A DNA stretch of 64,000 nucleotides from positions 62,001 to 126,000 of the forward strand of contig MKWI01000024.1 of the NCBI GenBank assembly GCA_001899715.1. Direction: 5' to 3'. This document shows, piece after piece, positions 51,087 to 60,321 of the stretch (positions within the stretch are counted from its first letter, which is position 1; each line of letters begins with the position of its first letter). The translations under genes were made by a program, and so were the position numbers. The notes below the pieces were generated by a model, which ran no database searches, was not told where the DNA came from, and was given only the letters and a program-made list of their open reading frames with translations. The stretch comes from Sphingobium sp. 66-54. Its GTDB lineage: Bacteria; Pseudomonadota; Alphaproteobacteria; Sphingomonadales; Sphingomonadaceae.

Positions 51087-52586
51087 TTACCAGGGTGTGA
51101 TGAAGGTTGCGGTCAGCTCGACCTTGCCGTTGGCGGGGACCGGGACTTCCCACCGGCGCTCGTCGGCGCTGTCCTGCACGCCGGGGATGCTTTCCTCGCC
51201 CACGCGCAGGTCCCGCCACCACCACCAGCGGCCAAGCCCGCTCTGGATGACGTCGACCGTCACGGGCACGGGCCGCGCGTTGGTGACGACATATTTCATC
51301 TGATTGCGCCAGAAGCGGTCGGGCGTCGAATAAAGCGCGGTGTTGACGGATTGCTCGGTCTTGCCGTCGCGATAGGTCACGCGCCAGCTTGTATAGGAAT
51401 TCCAGGTCGCGACGGTGATTTCCTCGCGCTTGACCAATACTGGCTGGACCTTGACGTCGAAGGCGTCGCCGGTGCGGATCGCGAGCTGCGAGCCGCCGGG
51501 CGTATGCGGAATGTCGCTCTCGCCGATGAACTGCGCCTGGCCGCGGCTATCGCGCATGTAGACACGCACCGTGCCGGCGGGCAGCGCTTCGCCGATACCG
51601 GCGGCGCGGGCATTCGAGAATTTGAGGATGGAAGCGGCGCTAACCGGCTCATCGGCGGTATTGAGCCAGCCGTTGCGAAACTCGTAGCCCTTGCGGGCAG
51701 GCACGCCCGAGGCATCGAGGAAGCTGACCTGCTTGGTCTGGGCGTTGGCGATCGTGGTGCGATCCGCGATCGGATAAACGTGGAGATCGCCAAGTTGCTC
51801 GCCGCCGCCACTCTCCGTGCCGGCCGTGTTTCCGCGCGGGCGCGCGCTGTTGCCGCGAGAATAGGTGGGCGACCGCTGGATCGCGCCGACACTGCCCGCG
51901 ACGAGCAACGCCTTCGCATTGCTGAACGTGGTGCCGGTGTTGTTGGTCAGCGTGATCCAGCCCTGAACGTCAAGCTTGCCGGCCTTCTCGTCGAACAGCG
52001 CGACATAGTCCGACTTCCAGCCAAGGCCGGGCGTCAGATAAGACAGGGTGAGCGGTCGCGCACCGGCCGCCTGCGTATCGACCGAGACGCTCAGCGTCGG
52101 CCGTGCGCGCAGATTGGGCGGGATCGAGTCGAAGATCACCCGCACCGGCAGGCCGTCGTCGCGCAGCACCTCGATCCGTTCGCCAATGCGCAGCACGACG
52201 CCGCCGTTGACCGCAAGGACCGTCGCGCGCTCGCGCGTTTCCGCGCCGGTCGCGGGATTGGTGCGTAGCAATGTCACGGATTGACCGACCGCCTTTTCCA
52301 TCAGGGCGGCAGGCGAGAGCAGATCGTAGTCGAAGTTCTGCTCCACGATGCCGAAGCCGTCGCCCGACAGCGTCACCGTCTCGGGCCGGATCTGTGCCGA
52401 CACATCGGGGAATTCCTGGCGTGACTTGCCTGCGGGCAAACTGACCTGACGGACGTCCTGCACCAGCGCGAGATTATTGTTGTAAATGGTAACGGAAACA
52501 TCGCCTTGCGCATTCTGAGCCGACACGGCGGCCGCGCTGCACAGGAAACCCATGGCAATAGCCTGAATTCTTATCCGCATCGACAT
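51087..52586 (-). CDS. DUF4139-family secreted protein
   Basis: A 499-residue protein beginning with a signal peptide (RIQAIAMGFLCSAAAVSAQ), followed by VSVTIYNNNLALVQDVRQVSLPAGKSRQEFPDVSAQIRPETV, the typical opening of DUF4139 proteins. YLTPGLGWKSDYVALFDEKAGKLDVQGWITLTNNTGTTFSNAKALLVAG is the core of the domain. The family is predicted to be surface or periplasmic beta-rich, with no established activity. It is the first gene of a two-gene operon with the paralogue downstream. GGGGATG precedes the ATG. Confidence 0.85.
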   Translation of the reverse strand: MSMRIRIQAIAMGFLCSAAAVSAQNAQGDVSVTIYNNNLALVQDVRQVSLPAGKSRQEFPDVSAQIRPETVTLSGDGFGIVEQNFDYDLLSPAALMEKAVGQSVTLLRTNPATGAETRERATVLAVNGGVVLRIGERIEVLRDDGLPVRVIFDSIPPNLRARPTLSVSVDTQAAGARPLTLSYLTPGLGWKSDYVALFDEKAGKLDVQGWITLTNNTGTTFSNAKALLVAGSVGAIQRSPTYSRGNSARPRGNTAGTESGGGEQLGDLHVYPIADRTTIANAQTKQVSFLDASGVPARKGYEFRNGWLNTADEPVSAASILKFSNARAAGIGEALPAGTVRVYMRDSRGQAQFIGESDIPHTPGGSQLAIRTGDAFDVKVQPVLVKREEITVATWNSYTSWRVTYRDGKTEQSVNTALYSTPDRFWRNQMKYVVTNARPVPVTVDVIQSGLGRWWWWRDLRVGEESIPGVQDSADERRWEVPVPANGKVELTATFITPW

Positions 52587-52682
52587 CCCCGATCAAAGTC
52601 TTACCATGAAGGTTAAGCAGCCTAATCTTACCGCTGCGTGAACTATATGCTTTTTCATTAGCACGCATGGTCGATATTTACG

Positions 52683-53110
52683 GTGGAGAAGTCTCCTATG
52701 TTCCGGCTATGCGGCCGGAATGGGGAGGGGCTTGCGCGTGCAGCGCGCGGCGGTCCCGCCGATCTTCCTCTTGGTAGCCCGCGAAGCCAATTTGCAGGGG
52801 GCCGGCAAGCGATCGCCGCCCAGACCGTCCGCAGCTATTTTGCGCTGGTCGCGGCGCGCGAGCAGGCCGAGCTGGGCCGGTCGCCCGTGGAGAACCGGGC
52901 AGAGATGGCCCGGATAACGCGCAACAGGGTCGAAACCGGTCCACCCAACCGGCCGACGCGCAACCGGCGAAGGCGGCCTGCGCGCCGCCGGGGCCAATCT
53001 TGAGCAGCGCCGCGAAGCGCTGCGGTTTGCCGGGGGGTTTCGTTTGTCCATCGTCGCCTGTCCACCATCGTAACCGGTTGCGCCCGTTGCCACCGGCCGG
53101 CAGGTCATCG
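52683..53110 (+). pseudogene. Possible remnant of a NodT/OprM-type efflux outer-membrane protein
   Basis: The gap 52587-53208 has no intact gene. One frame gives TVRSYFALVAAREQAELGRS and then NRAEMARITRNRVETG, matching the repeated helical pattern of TolC/OprM-like proteins (TYLALRAAQEQL...LTRARVEAG). After that the same frame becomes Arg/Pro-rich. A neighbouring frame then gives LRAAGANLEQRREALRFAGG, again like the next OprM segment. This fits a decayed, frameshifted fragment. No RND pump genes are nearby. The match is by eye only. Confidence 0.35.
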
Positions 53111-53208
53111 GGTACCGGCGACGCCGCCTGAGACCCACCGGCTATTGACAGATGATGGATGCCAAGGGAGCAATAAGGCTGGAAGAAAAGGGCCAGGAGA
53201 GAATCGAC

Positions 53209-54069
53209 ATGTGCGACAATGATATTCATCCCGGATTGATCGAGGATTGGAACCTCACGCGCCGCACGTTCGTGGCGACCGGCATCGTGGCGGCGGGGCT
53301 TGCGAGTACGGCGCACGCCGCCGAAAACGTCGTCGAGAAGGACGTGACGGTCAAGACGGCCGATGGTTCGGCCGATGCCGCCCTGTTCCATCCCGCCGGC
53401 AAGGGCACATGGCCGGCGGTGCTGATCTGGCCGGACATCATGGGCTTGCGCCCGGTCTTCCGCGAGATCGGCCGGCGGCTTGCCGCGCAGGGCTATGTCG
53501 TGCTGGTGCCCAATCCCTTCTACCGCAGCAAGAAGGCGCCGGTAGTCGAGGGCACGTTCGATTTCGGCAATGCCGAGGCGCGGCAGACGCTGTTCGGCTA
53601 TCGCGCCGCGATGACCGACGAGGGCGTTGCCAAGGATGCCGTCGCCTATCTCGCTTTCCTCGATGCGCAGCCGGAAACGGCGAAGGGCAAGAAGGCCGGC
53701 GTGCAGGGCTATTGCATGGGCGGGCCGCTCTCGTTCATGACCGCGGCGGCGGTGCCGGGGCGGATCGGCGCGGTCGGCAGCTTCCATGGCGGCGGCCTCG
53801 TCACCGACAAGCCGGACAGCCCGCATCTGCTCATCCCCAAGACCCAGGCTGCCTATCTGATCGCCGTCGCGCAGAATGACGATGCGCGCGAACCCAAGGC
53901 GAAGGATGTGCTCAAGGAGGCTCTGGCCGCCGCCAAGCGCCCGGCGACGGTGGAAGTCTATCCGGCCGACCATGGCTGGTGCGTGCCCGGTAGCCAGGTC
54001 TACAATCAGGAGGCCGCCGAGAAAGCCTGGGCGGAACTCACCAAGCTCTACAAGGCCAATCTGGTCTGA
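53209..54069 (+). CDS. Exported dienelactone hydrolase-family protein
   Basis: A 286-residue alpha/beta hydrolase with a Tat-type signal (LTRRTFVATGIVAAGLASTAHA). The catalytic Cys169 lies in VQGYCMGGPLSF and the His in YPADHGWCVPG. WPDIMGLRPVFREIGRRLAAQGYVVLVPNPFYR is the family's conserved N-terminal core. Dienelactone hydrolases open dienelactones in chlorocatechol breakdown, but exported homologues act on unknown esters or lactones. ATG 53209 is chosen because AGGAGAG precedes it; upstream ATGs extend into non-conserved sequence. It stands alone. Confidence 0.87.
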   Translation: MCDNDIHPGLIEDWNLTRRTFVATGIVAAGLASTAHAAENVVEKDVTVKTADGSADAALFHPAGKGTWPAVLIWPDIMGLRPVFREIGRRLAAQGYVVLVPNPFYRSKKAPVVEGTFDFGNAEARQTLFGYRAAMTDEGVAKDAVAYLAFLDAQPETAKGKKAGVQGYCMGGPLSFMTAAAVPGRIGAVGSFHGGGLVTDKPDSPHLLIPKTQAAYLIAVAQNDDAREPKAKDVLKEALAAAKRPATVEVYPADHGWCVPGSQVYNQEAAEKAWAELTKLYKANLV

Positions 54070-54277
54070 GCGCATCGGCCGGCCGGGGCGTGATGTCCCC
54101 GGCCGGCGTGCCGTTGCGACGGACGCCGCCCGTGCAAAGAGGGCGCCACGGCTTGTTATGGATGGCAGGCACGCAATGCCGGGGGCGTCTCCGCTTCGCT
54201 GGATTGAGAATGGCCGTTGGATAAGGTCGCGGCCGGAAAGCTGAGCAGCGGGTGATCGACAACAGGGGGACGAGGGG

Positions 54278-54790
54278 ATGATTTTCGGCAAGAAATTTGG
54301 CGTTGTGGCGCTCGCCGCCCTGATGGTCGCGGCAGCGCCGGGGGTGGCGGTCGCGTCCGACGCCGACATCGTGCGCGAGGCGCAGGACCGCGCGCAGATC
54401 GAGGCGCTGATGTGGGACTATGTCCGCGCGATCGATTCCTTCAACCCGGATGCCTATGTCAGCGTGTTCACGCCCGATGGCGCGTTCGGCGCGACCAAGG
54501 GCCGCGACGCGCTGCGCAAGATGGTCGTCGACCTCAAGAAAAGTCAGGATGACCGCCGCGCGAAGGGCGAGCAGATCCTCGCCATGCACCACATCGTCAC
54601 CAATGCCAGCATCGAATTCGTCGACAAGGACCATGCGCGCTATCGCTATTACTGGATGACCGTGTTCGGTGGCGCGGCCGGCGTGGAACCCGCGCCGCGC
54701 GTGGCGGCTGTCGGCCGGGGCGTGGATGACGTGGTGCGCGTCGGCGGCAAGTGGCTGATCCAGACCCGCAACGTCGCACCCAGGGATTGA
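54278..54790 (+). CDS. Secreted SnoaL-like protein
   Basis: A 170-residue protein with a signal sequence (FGVVALAALMVAAAPGVAVAS) and one SnoaL/NTF2-like cone domain. REAQDRAQIEALMWDYVRAIDSFNPDAYVSVFTPDGAFGATKGRDAL is followed by MHHIVTNASIEFVDKDHARYRYYWMTV and a closing GGKWLIQTRNV. The fold is used by isomerases, dehydratases and ligand-binding proteins; no catalytic residue pattern identifies which. It follows the hydrolase gene on the same strand after about 200 bases, so co-transcription is uncertain. Confidence 0.82.
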   Translation: MIFGKKFGVVALAALMVAAAPGVAVASDADIVREAQDRAQIEALMWDYVRAIDSFNPDAYVSVFTPDGAFGATKGRDALRKMVVDLKKSQDDRRAKGEQILAMHHIVTNASIEFVDKDHARYRYYWMTVFGGAAGVEPAPRVAAVGRGVDDVVRVGGKWLIQTRNVAPRD

Positions 54791-54881
54791 TGCGGCCGGC
54801 GGTCGCGGGGGCGGGGGAGGTCGAAGGCCGCGGGTAGCGGCCGCGATGTCCCGGTTTCGCTTCGGCCGGATTGAAGTGGTC

Positions 54882-54960
54882 CGTGCTCCTGCGCAGGCAG
54901 GAGCCCAGGGCGCACACGCATTGCCACTGCATCTCGGGGCCCCGCCTGCGCAGGAGCACG
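54882..54960. repeat. Interspersed inverted repeat, copy 2
   Basis: Perfect 17-base arms CGTGCTCCTGCGCAGGC (54882-54898) and its complement (54944-54960) enclose AGGAGCCCAGGGCGC plus a variable loop. The core is the same as copies at 3117 and 59202. Confidence 0.8.
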
Positions 54961-55088
54961 GGCTACGCTTGATCGGGGACCGCTCCGGCTATCGCGTTCC
55001 CACAAGCCGATCCACTGGCGCACGCGCCGCCCATTTCCCCCCGCCGCAAAAACGGTTAGCCTTCGCCGCAGGGATGGAGGGTTTGCGC

Positions 55089-56438
55089 ATGGCACGAAGC
55101 TGGGCGATGATGCTGGCCTGTTTTGCGGGAGGAGTCATGGCGTTGCAGTCACCGGGACAGGCACAGGCACCCGAGCCGGCATCCCGCGCCGTCGATGCGC
55201 GGGTTGAAGCCGATCTGCCGGAGCTGATGGCGCTTTATCGCGATCTCCACGCCCATCCCGAGCTGTCCTTTCAGGAGGTGAGGACCGCCGCCAGTCTCGC
55301 GGAGCGAATGCGCAAGCTCGGCTTCGCCGTCACCGAGAAGGTCGGGCAGACCGGGGTGGTTGCGGTGCTGGAGAACGGCCCCGGCCCGGTGCTGATGATC
55401 CGCGCGGACATGGATGCACTGCCGCTGGAGGAAAAGACCGGGCTTCCTTTCGCCTCCACGGTGGTGGCGACGACGCGCGACGGCATTGAGAGCCCGGTGA
55501 TGCACGCCTGCGGGCACGATACGCATATGTCCGCGTGGATCGGCGCGGCGCAGGCATTGGCCGCGCTCAGGGATCGCTGGTCCGGCACGCTGGTGATGAT
55601 CCTCCAGCCTGCCGAGGAGATCGGCCTTGGCGCCAGGGCGATGCTGGACGATGGCCTGTTCACGCGCTTCCCCAAGCCCACTCACGTCATCGCCTTCCAC
55701 GATGCGGCGGACCTGCCCGCCGGGACGATCGGCTATGTGCCCGGTTTCGCGCTCGCCAATGTCGACAGCGTCGACCTGACCGTGCGCGGCTCGGGCGGGC
55801 ACGGCGCCTATCCGCAGACGACGCGCGACCCCATCGTGCTCGCCGCGCGGATCGTGACCACCCTGCAAACGCTGGTCAGCCGCGAGATCGCGCCTGACGA
55901 GCCGGCGGTGGTGACGGTCGGCAGCTTCGTCGCCGGCGCCAAGCACAATGTGATCCCGGATGAGGCAAAGCTGCTCATCACCGTGCGCAGCTATTCGGAC
56001 GAGACGCGGCAGGCGCTGCTCGATGGCATCGCCCGGATCACACGCGGCGAGGCGATCGCGGCGGGCGTGCCGGAGGATCGCCTGCCGCTGATGACGGTCG
56101 AGAAGGATTATACGCCCGCCACCTACAACACCCCGCAATTCGCCGACCGGATGGCGGACGTGTTCCGCCGCCATTTCGGCACGGACCGCGTGCGCCATCG
56201 CCCGGCGGTGATGGGTGGCGAGGATTTCAGCCAATATTATCGCGCGGATAACCGGATCGAGAGCCTGATCTTCTGGGTCGGCGGCGTCGCGCCGGACAAG
56301 ATGGCGGCGGCACAGGCCGGCACGCTCAAGCTCCCCTCGCTGCACAGCCCGCTGTTCGCGCCGGATGCGGAGGCGGTGATCGGCACCGCGAGCAAGGCGC
56401 TGACGGTCGCGGCGCTGGACGTGCTCAAGCGTCAGTGA
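55089..56438 (+). CDS. Secreted M20-family amidohydrolase
   Basis: A 449-residue metallohydrolase of the M20D/aminoacylase-hippurate hydrolase group, with a signal peptide (SWAMMLACFAGGVMALQSPGQAQA). Metal and catalytic residues appear in MIRADMDALPLEE, HACGHDTHMSAW (Cys, His and Asp), LQPAEEIGLGA (two Glu) and VMGGEDFSQYY. The dimerisation insert begins VDSVDLTVRGSGGHGAYPQ. It removes acyl groups from N-acyl amino acids or amides in the periplasm; the acyl specificity is unknown. GGAGG lies 9 bases before ATG 55089. Confidence 0.9.
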   Translation: MARSWAMMLACFAGGVMALQSPGQAQAPEPASRAVDARVEADLPELMALYRDLHAHPELSFQEVRTAASLAERMRKLGFAVTEKVGQTGVVAVLENGPGPVLMIRADMDALPLEEKTGLPFASTVVATTRDGIESPVMHACGHDTHMSAWIGAAQALAALRDRWSGTLVMILQPAEEIGLGARAMLDDGLFTRFPKPTHVIAFHDAADLPAGTIGYVPGFALANVDSVDLTVRGSGGHGAYPQTTRDPIVLAARIVTTLQTLVSREIAPDEPAVVTVGSFVAGAKHNVIPDEAKLLITVRSYSDETRQALLDGIARITRGEAIAAGVPEDRLPLMTVEKDYTPATYNTPQFADRMADVFRRHFGTDRVRHRPAVMGGEDFSQYYRADNRIESLIFWVGGVAPDKMAAAQAGTLKLPSLHSPLFAPDAEAVIGTASKALTVAALDVLKRQ

Positions 56439-56464
56439 GCATATCCGCGCTATTGCGACACATT

Positions 56465-56497
56465 ATCATTTATGTCGATTAATCAGCGACTTATGAT
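56465..56497. promoter_or_regulatory. Symmetric AT-rich element before the rubrerythrin gene
   Basis: ATCAT and ATGAT (56465-56469, 56493-56497), GTCG and CGAC (56474-56477, 56487-56490), and a central GATTAATC palindrome lie in an AT-rich patch about 115 bases before the gene. This is a possible operator for an oxidative-stress or iron regulator. Confidence 0.3.
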
Positions 56498-56612
56498 CGA
56501 ATAAGGCGATCAGGCTGATGATGACAATGCGCTGGCCTTGCGGTCCAGCGGGTATAGTCTCCTCTCCCGAGAACAAAGGTCCGCGGCAGGATCGCATGCA
56601 ACAAGGAGAGTT

Positions 56613-57044
56613 ATGATGGAACTCAAGGGCTCAAAAACCGAAGGTAATCTCAAGGAGGCCTTCGCCGGCGAGAGCCAGGCGAACCGGCGCTACCTCTATT
56701 TCGCGCAGCAGGCGGATATCGAAGGCCATAACGATGTCGCCGCCGTGTTCCGCTCGACGGCGGAAGGCGAGACCGGCCACGCGCACGGCCATCTCGAATT
56801 TCTCCAGGGCGGCGGCGGCGATCCGGCGACGGACATGCCGATCGGTGACACGGTCAGCAATCTGAAGTCCGCCATCGCCGGCGAGACGCACGAATATACG
56901 GACATGTATCCGGGCATGGCGCGCACCGCCCGCGACGAGGGCTTCGACGAAATCGCCGAGTGGTTCGAGACGCTTGCCAAGGCGGAAAAGAGCCACGCCG
57001 GCAAGTTCCAGAAGACGCTGGACGTCGTTCTGGCCGACGCTTGA
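56613..57044 (+). CDS. Rubrerythrin-type diiron protein
   Basis: A 143-residue four-helix-bundle protein with the rubrerythrin diiron motif: Glu20 in [12 protein letters not shown], Glu53 and His56 in [14 protein letters not shown], then AGETHEY and [10 protein letters not shown] from the second pair of helices. It lacks the C-terminal rubredoxin domain of classical rubrerythrins. Such proteins reduce hydrogen peroxide in the cytoplasm with electrons from a partner. AAGGAG precedes the ATG pair at 56613/56616. The two downstream genes form a conserved set with it. Confidence 0.92.
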   Translation: MMELKGSKTEGNLKEAFAGESQANRRYLYFAQQADIEGHNDVAAVFRSTAEGETGHAHGHLEFLQGGGGDPATDMPIGDTVSNLKSAIAGETHEYTDMYPGMARTARDEGFDEIAEWFETLAKAEKSHAGKFQKTLDVVLADA

Positions 57045-57169
57045 GGAACGGACGGGTCCGTCCCCTCACGGACCGTCCGACTGGCCACCTGATGCGTCCC
57101 ACCATCAGGTGGCCTTTCCCCTGAGCAGCGCGCCCGGCGGGCACGCGCTCGCAGCGCGCAGGAGCGAGC

Positions 57170-58495
57170 ATGAAGGAAGGCAGCCTTGAGGCGCCGATGC
57201 GCCACCCCATCGCCTGGGAGGATGAGAGTTTCTACGACGAAACCGCGCTCGATGCGGAAATGCGCCGGGTGTTCGACATCTGTCACGGTTGCCGCCGCTG
57301 CTTCAATCTGTGCAACAGCTTTCCGCTGCTGTTCGACCTGATCGACGAAAGTCCGGGCGAGTCGGTGGACGATCTCGGCGCGGCGGATCTCAAGGCAGTC
57401 GTGGACGAATGCACGCTCTGCGACATGTGCTTCATGGTGAAGTGCCCTTATGTGCCGCCCCACCAGTTCGATCTCGATTTTCCCCACCTCATGCTGCGCT
57501 ACCGTGCGGTCGAGCATCGCAAGGGCGAGACCAGCTTCGCCGACCGCGAGCTGGCGCGGACGGACCGCAACGGCAAGCTCGCCAAATTCCTGACCGGCCC
57601 CGCCAATGCCGCCACGCGTGAGGGCAGTCCGGCGCGCGGCGTGATGCAGGCGACGCTCGGCATCGACAAGCGCGCGCATCTGCCGGCCTATGCCGATGTG
57701 CCGCTCGCCAACCAGCAGGCGCTGGTGCCGCCGCCCAACCCGGACGGGCCGGCATTCGGCCGCAAGGTGGCGCTCTACGCGACCTGCTACGGCAACTTCA
57801 ACGACCAGACTCCCGGCGAGGCGGCGATCAAGGTGCTCGCCCACAATGGCGTCGCGGTGCACATCGACTATCCCGAATGCTGCGGCATGCCCAAATTCGA
57901 GAATGGCGACCTCGGCGCGGTGGCCGATGCCGCCGGGCGCATCGCCGCCCATTTCGCACCCCTGATCGAGCAGGGCTATGCGGTGGTGCCGCTCACCACC
58001 TCCTGCTCGCTGATGCTCAAGTTCGAGTGGCCGCTGCTGCACCCCGGCAACGAGGCCATCGCGGCGCTCTCGGCCAACACGTTCGATCTCTCGCAATATG
58101 TCGTGATGCTGGCCAGGGAGACCGGCCTCATGCCCATCGAGCAATGGGAGGCCAGGATCGGCGTTCATTTCGCCTGCCATGCGCGTGCGCAGAATATGGG
58201 GCCGAAGGCGATGGAGATGCTGCGCCTCATCCCCGGCGCCAAGCCGATCCTGACCGATCGCTGCTCCGGCCATGGCGGCAAATGGGGTATCTTCGCCGAG
58301 CATTTCGATACGGCGGTGAAGGTCGGCCGGCCGGCCGCGCGCCAGCTCGCCAAGGACAAGCCGGACGTGATGGTGAGCGAGTGCCCGCTCGCCGGGCCGC
58401 ATCTCAAACAGGTGATGCAACTCTCCGGCAATGACGCGGTGCCAGAGCGGGTCGGCCATCCGATCGAGCTGATGGCGCGCGCCTACGGGCTTTGA
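57170..58495 (+). CDS. Heterodisulfide-reductase-like iron-sulfur protein
   Basis: A 441-residue protein with a GlpC/HdrD-type design. Two N-terminal four-Cys ferredoxin clusters are [11 protein letters not shown] and [12 protein letters not shown]. The C-terminal half has cysteine-rich CCG-type motifs ([14 protein letters not shown] and [11 protein letters not shown], with FACHARAQ between). It is a probable electron carrier and may donate electrons to the rubrerythrin-type protein encoded 125 bases upstream (inference). CAGGAG precedes the ATG. There is no membrane segment. Confidence 0.88.
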   Translation: MKEGSLEAPMRHPIAWEDESFYDETALDAEMRRVFDICHGCRRCFNLCNSFPLLFDLIDESPGESVDDLGAADLKAVVDECTLCDMCFMVKCPYVPPHQFDLDFPHLMLRYRAVEHRKGETSFADRELARTDRNGKLAKFLTGPANAATREGSPARGVMQATLGIDKRAHLPAYADVPLANQQALVPPPNPDGPAFGRKVALYATCYGNFNDQTPGEAAIKVLAHNGVAVHIDYPECCGMPKFENGDLGAVADAAGRIAAHFAPLIEQGYAVVPLTTSCSLMLKFEWPLLHPGNEAIAALSANTFDLSQYVVMLARETGLMPIEQWEARIGVHFACHARAQNMGPKAMEMLRLIPGAKPILTDRCSGHGGKWGIFAEHFDTAVKVGRPAARQLAKDKPDVMVSECPLAGPHLKQVMQLSGNDAVPERVGHPIELMARAYGL

Positions 58496-58514
58496 GCAGC
58501 GGAAGGAGCCGATC

Positions 58515-59108
58515 ATGCCGCGCGACCAGCGAGTCATCACCGCCGAGGACATCATGGACCTCGCCACCTATGAGACGATCCGGCCCGAGAAGCGCGAGGA
58601 GGCGATCCTGCGCAAGCGCTTCCGCCGCCTCTCGGTGGGGCCGCTCGTCACCGTGACCTTCGAGAATTGGGACAGCATGTGGCTGCAAGTGCAGGAAATG
58701 CTGCGCATCGAGAAAGGCGGCGAGGAGCAGATGGTCGACGAGCTGACCGCCTATAATCCGATGATCCCCAATGGCCGCGAACTCACCTGCACGCTGATGG
58801 TCGAGATCGACGACCCGGTGATCCGCGCCCGCACGCTGGCGAAGCTGGGCGGCATCGAGGATCATATCCACCTCTCGGTGAACGGCGAGCGGATCGGCGC
58901 GGTGGCGGAAGGCGATGTCGAGCGCAGCCGCGCGGACGGCAAGGCGTCCAGCGTGCAGTTCCTCCACTTCCCCTTCACCGACGCGCAGGTCGCCGCCTGG
59001 CGCGCGGGCGAGGGGACGGTGCTGTTCGGCATCGACCACCCCGCTTACGGCCACATGGCGCTGATCGGCGACGATGTCCGCCGTGAGCTGGGGCGGGATT
59101 TCAGCTAA
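58515..59108 (+). CDS. DUF3501 family protein
   Basis: A 197-residue DUF3501 protein: [56 protein letters not shown], then [18 protein letters not shown] and [11 protein letters not shown]. The function is unknown, but the gene regularly follows the rubrerythrin and heterodisulfide-reductase-like genes in Alpha- and Betaproteobacteria, so a role in that peroxide or redox system is probable. It follows the iron-sulfur gene by 19 bases with GGAAGGAG upstream. Confidence 0.9.
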   Translation: MPRDQRVITAEDIMDLATYETIRPEKREEAILRKRFRRLSVGPLVTVTFENWDSMWLQVQEMLRIEKGGEEQMVDELTAYNPMIPNGRELTCTLMVEIDDPVIRARTLAKLGGIEDHIHLSVNGERIGAVAEGDVERSRADGKASSVQFLHFPFTDAQVAAWRAGEGTVLFGIDHPAYGHMALIGDDVRRELGRDFS

Positions 59109-59201
59109 AGCCGGCGCGGTATGCCATGCGTATGACGGGCGGATGAGGCCATGGCCCCGCACAGGTGCTCCAGCATATTCGCAAGTCGGATTGAACCAAG
59201 G

Positions 59202-59281
59202 CGTGCTCCTGCGAAGGCAGGAGCCCAGGGCGTATGAGCACCCCCTCTCCACTATAGATTTCCTCTCTCCGCAGGAGCACG
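59202..59281. repeat. Interspersed inverted repeat, copy 3
   Basis: The arms CGTGCTCCTGCG (59202-59213) and CGCAGGAGCACG (59270-59281) are perfect over 12 bases. AGGCAGGAGCCCAGGGCG follows the left arm as in the other copies. No coding frame is supported in the gap 59109-59455. Confidence 0.75.
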
Positions 59282-59329
59282 GCGTCTTATGCGCACGGAT
59301 GCTGGAATGGGCGGCAACCAAATGGACCC

Positions 59330-59435
59330 GTTCGTCCTGAGCTGGTCGAAGGGCCGTTCTCCGTTCGAAGCGTTCGGTTGAAAAGATAAGAGGCGTGTCT
59401 CGACTGCCTGCCTGCAGCAGCCGCTCAGGGCGAAC
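59330..59435. repeat. Second repeat type: CCTGAGC-CGAAGG element
   Basis: GTTCGTCCTGAGC (59330-59342) and GCTCAGGGCGAAC (59423-59435) are complementary except for one base. GGTCGAAGGGC follows the left arm. This matches my recollection of a very common sphingomonad intergenic repeat, here with a degenerate right half. Confidence 0.55.
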
Positions 59436-59455
59436 AGAGGGGCGCGCGCGCCGCT

Positions 59456-59806
59456 CTACTCGTCCCTGTCGCCGTCCGCTTCCTCGCGTTCGCTGCCGGC
59501 AAGCTGCGTCGCGATCGATTCGGTTTCGCCATTGACCGAGGGTTCGATGCCCAGCGGATCGAGGGACGGCGCAGCTTCGATAGCGGCGTTCACGCTCCCG
59601 TCCATGGGCTGCGTCATGTCGGTCGTGGCCGGCACGGGGAGCGGCGCCAGCGGCGGGGAAGGGGCCGTCTCGGTTTCGGCGGGAAGCGTGGCCTCGGCGG
59701 CCGCCGTGTCACTGGCGGACGGGATGGCGCGGCTCAATAAGGTCACGATCAGCGGCGCCGCGATCAGCACCGTGAGGGCCACCAACAGATAGGGTCGTTT
59801 GAACAT
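59456..59806 (-). CDS. Small membrane-anchored hypothetical protein
   Basis: I do not recognise the family. The 116-residue product has one N-terminal membrane helix (YLLVALTVLIAAPLIVTLL) followed by a low-complexity tail rich in Pro, Ala, Thr, Glu and Asp. It ends in an acidic EREEADGDRDE, probably disordered in the periplasm. It stands between a repeat-rich gap and a GntR gene, and codon use looks normal for the flanks. It is plausible as a real gene because the hydrophobic segment and acidic tail are not explained by an opposite-strand gene, but support is limited. Confidence 0.55.
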   Translation of the reverse strand: MFKRPYLLVALTVLIAAPLIVTLLSRAIPSASDTAAAEATLPAETETAPSPPLAPLPVPATTDMTQPMDGSVNAAIEAAPSLDPLGIEPSVNGETESIATQLAGSEREEADGDRDE

Positions 59807-59916
59807 CTGCGCGGTCCGTCATTCCTCGCTCGAACGGACCGTCGAGCTTAAGCGATCATGCTTAGCGCTTGGTAAAGGCGGATGCTGTCTTGCTGGCGGG
59901 ACGGTGCGGCTTGCCC

Positions 59917-60264
59917 TCAGGCATCCATCCGTTCGGCCAGATCCTCCAGCGTGATGCCGATGCGCCGCATCTGCCCGGCGATGGGCGGCCAGACGGTGGT
60001 GAGGAAATGCTCCCGTTCGGCCGTGCGCAGCTTGCGGGCGGCGCCCGGCGCCACGAACATGCCGATGCCGCGCTTGACCAGCACCAGCCCATCATCCTGG
60101 AAGCTCTGATAGGCCTTGGCGACCGTCAGCGGGTTGGCGCCCTGCTGCGCGGCGAAGGCGCGCACGGAGGGGAGCATGTCGCCATCCCCATAGCGTCCTT
60201 CGAGGATGGCCGCCGCGATGATGTCGCGCAAACGCAGGTAAACAGGCCGGCTCTCATCAATCAT
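59917..60264 (-). CDS. YtrA-subfamily GntR regulator
   Basis: A 115-residue regulator: a GntR winged helix (LRDIIAAAILEGRYGDGDMLPSVRAFAAQQGANPLTVAKAYQSFQDDGLVLVKRGIGMFV) followed by a short two-helix dimerisation tail (REHFLTTVWPPIAGQMRRIGITLEDL). That is the YtrA layout, which usually controls neighbouring ABC exporters. Here no ABC genes are adjacent, so the target is unknown. It may be an orphan or autoregulator. Confidence 0.9.
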   Translation of the reverse strand: MIDESRPVYLRLRDIIAAAILEGRYGDGDMLPSVRAFAAQQGANPLTVAKAYQSFQDDGLVLVKRGIGMFVAPGAARKLRTAEREHFLTTVWPPIAGQMRRIGITLEDLAERMDA

Positions 60265-60321
60265 GCTGCATCAGTGCCATAATACAGCCAGTCGGTCAAG
60301 GCGCACGGCCGGCCGGACGGC

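Noticed and set aside
52696-54369. 557-codon minus-strand frame
   Set aside because: It overlaps the dienelactone hydrolase, which has a signal peptide, catalytic residues and a ribosome-binding site on the other strand.
56696-58567. 623-codon minus-strand frame
   Set aside because: Shadow of the rubrerythrin and iron-sulfur genes, whose Cys and Glu/His motifs are intact on the plus strand.
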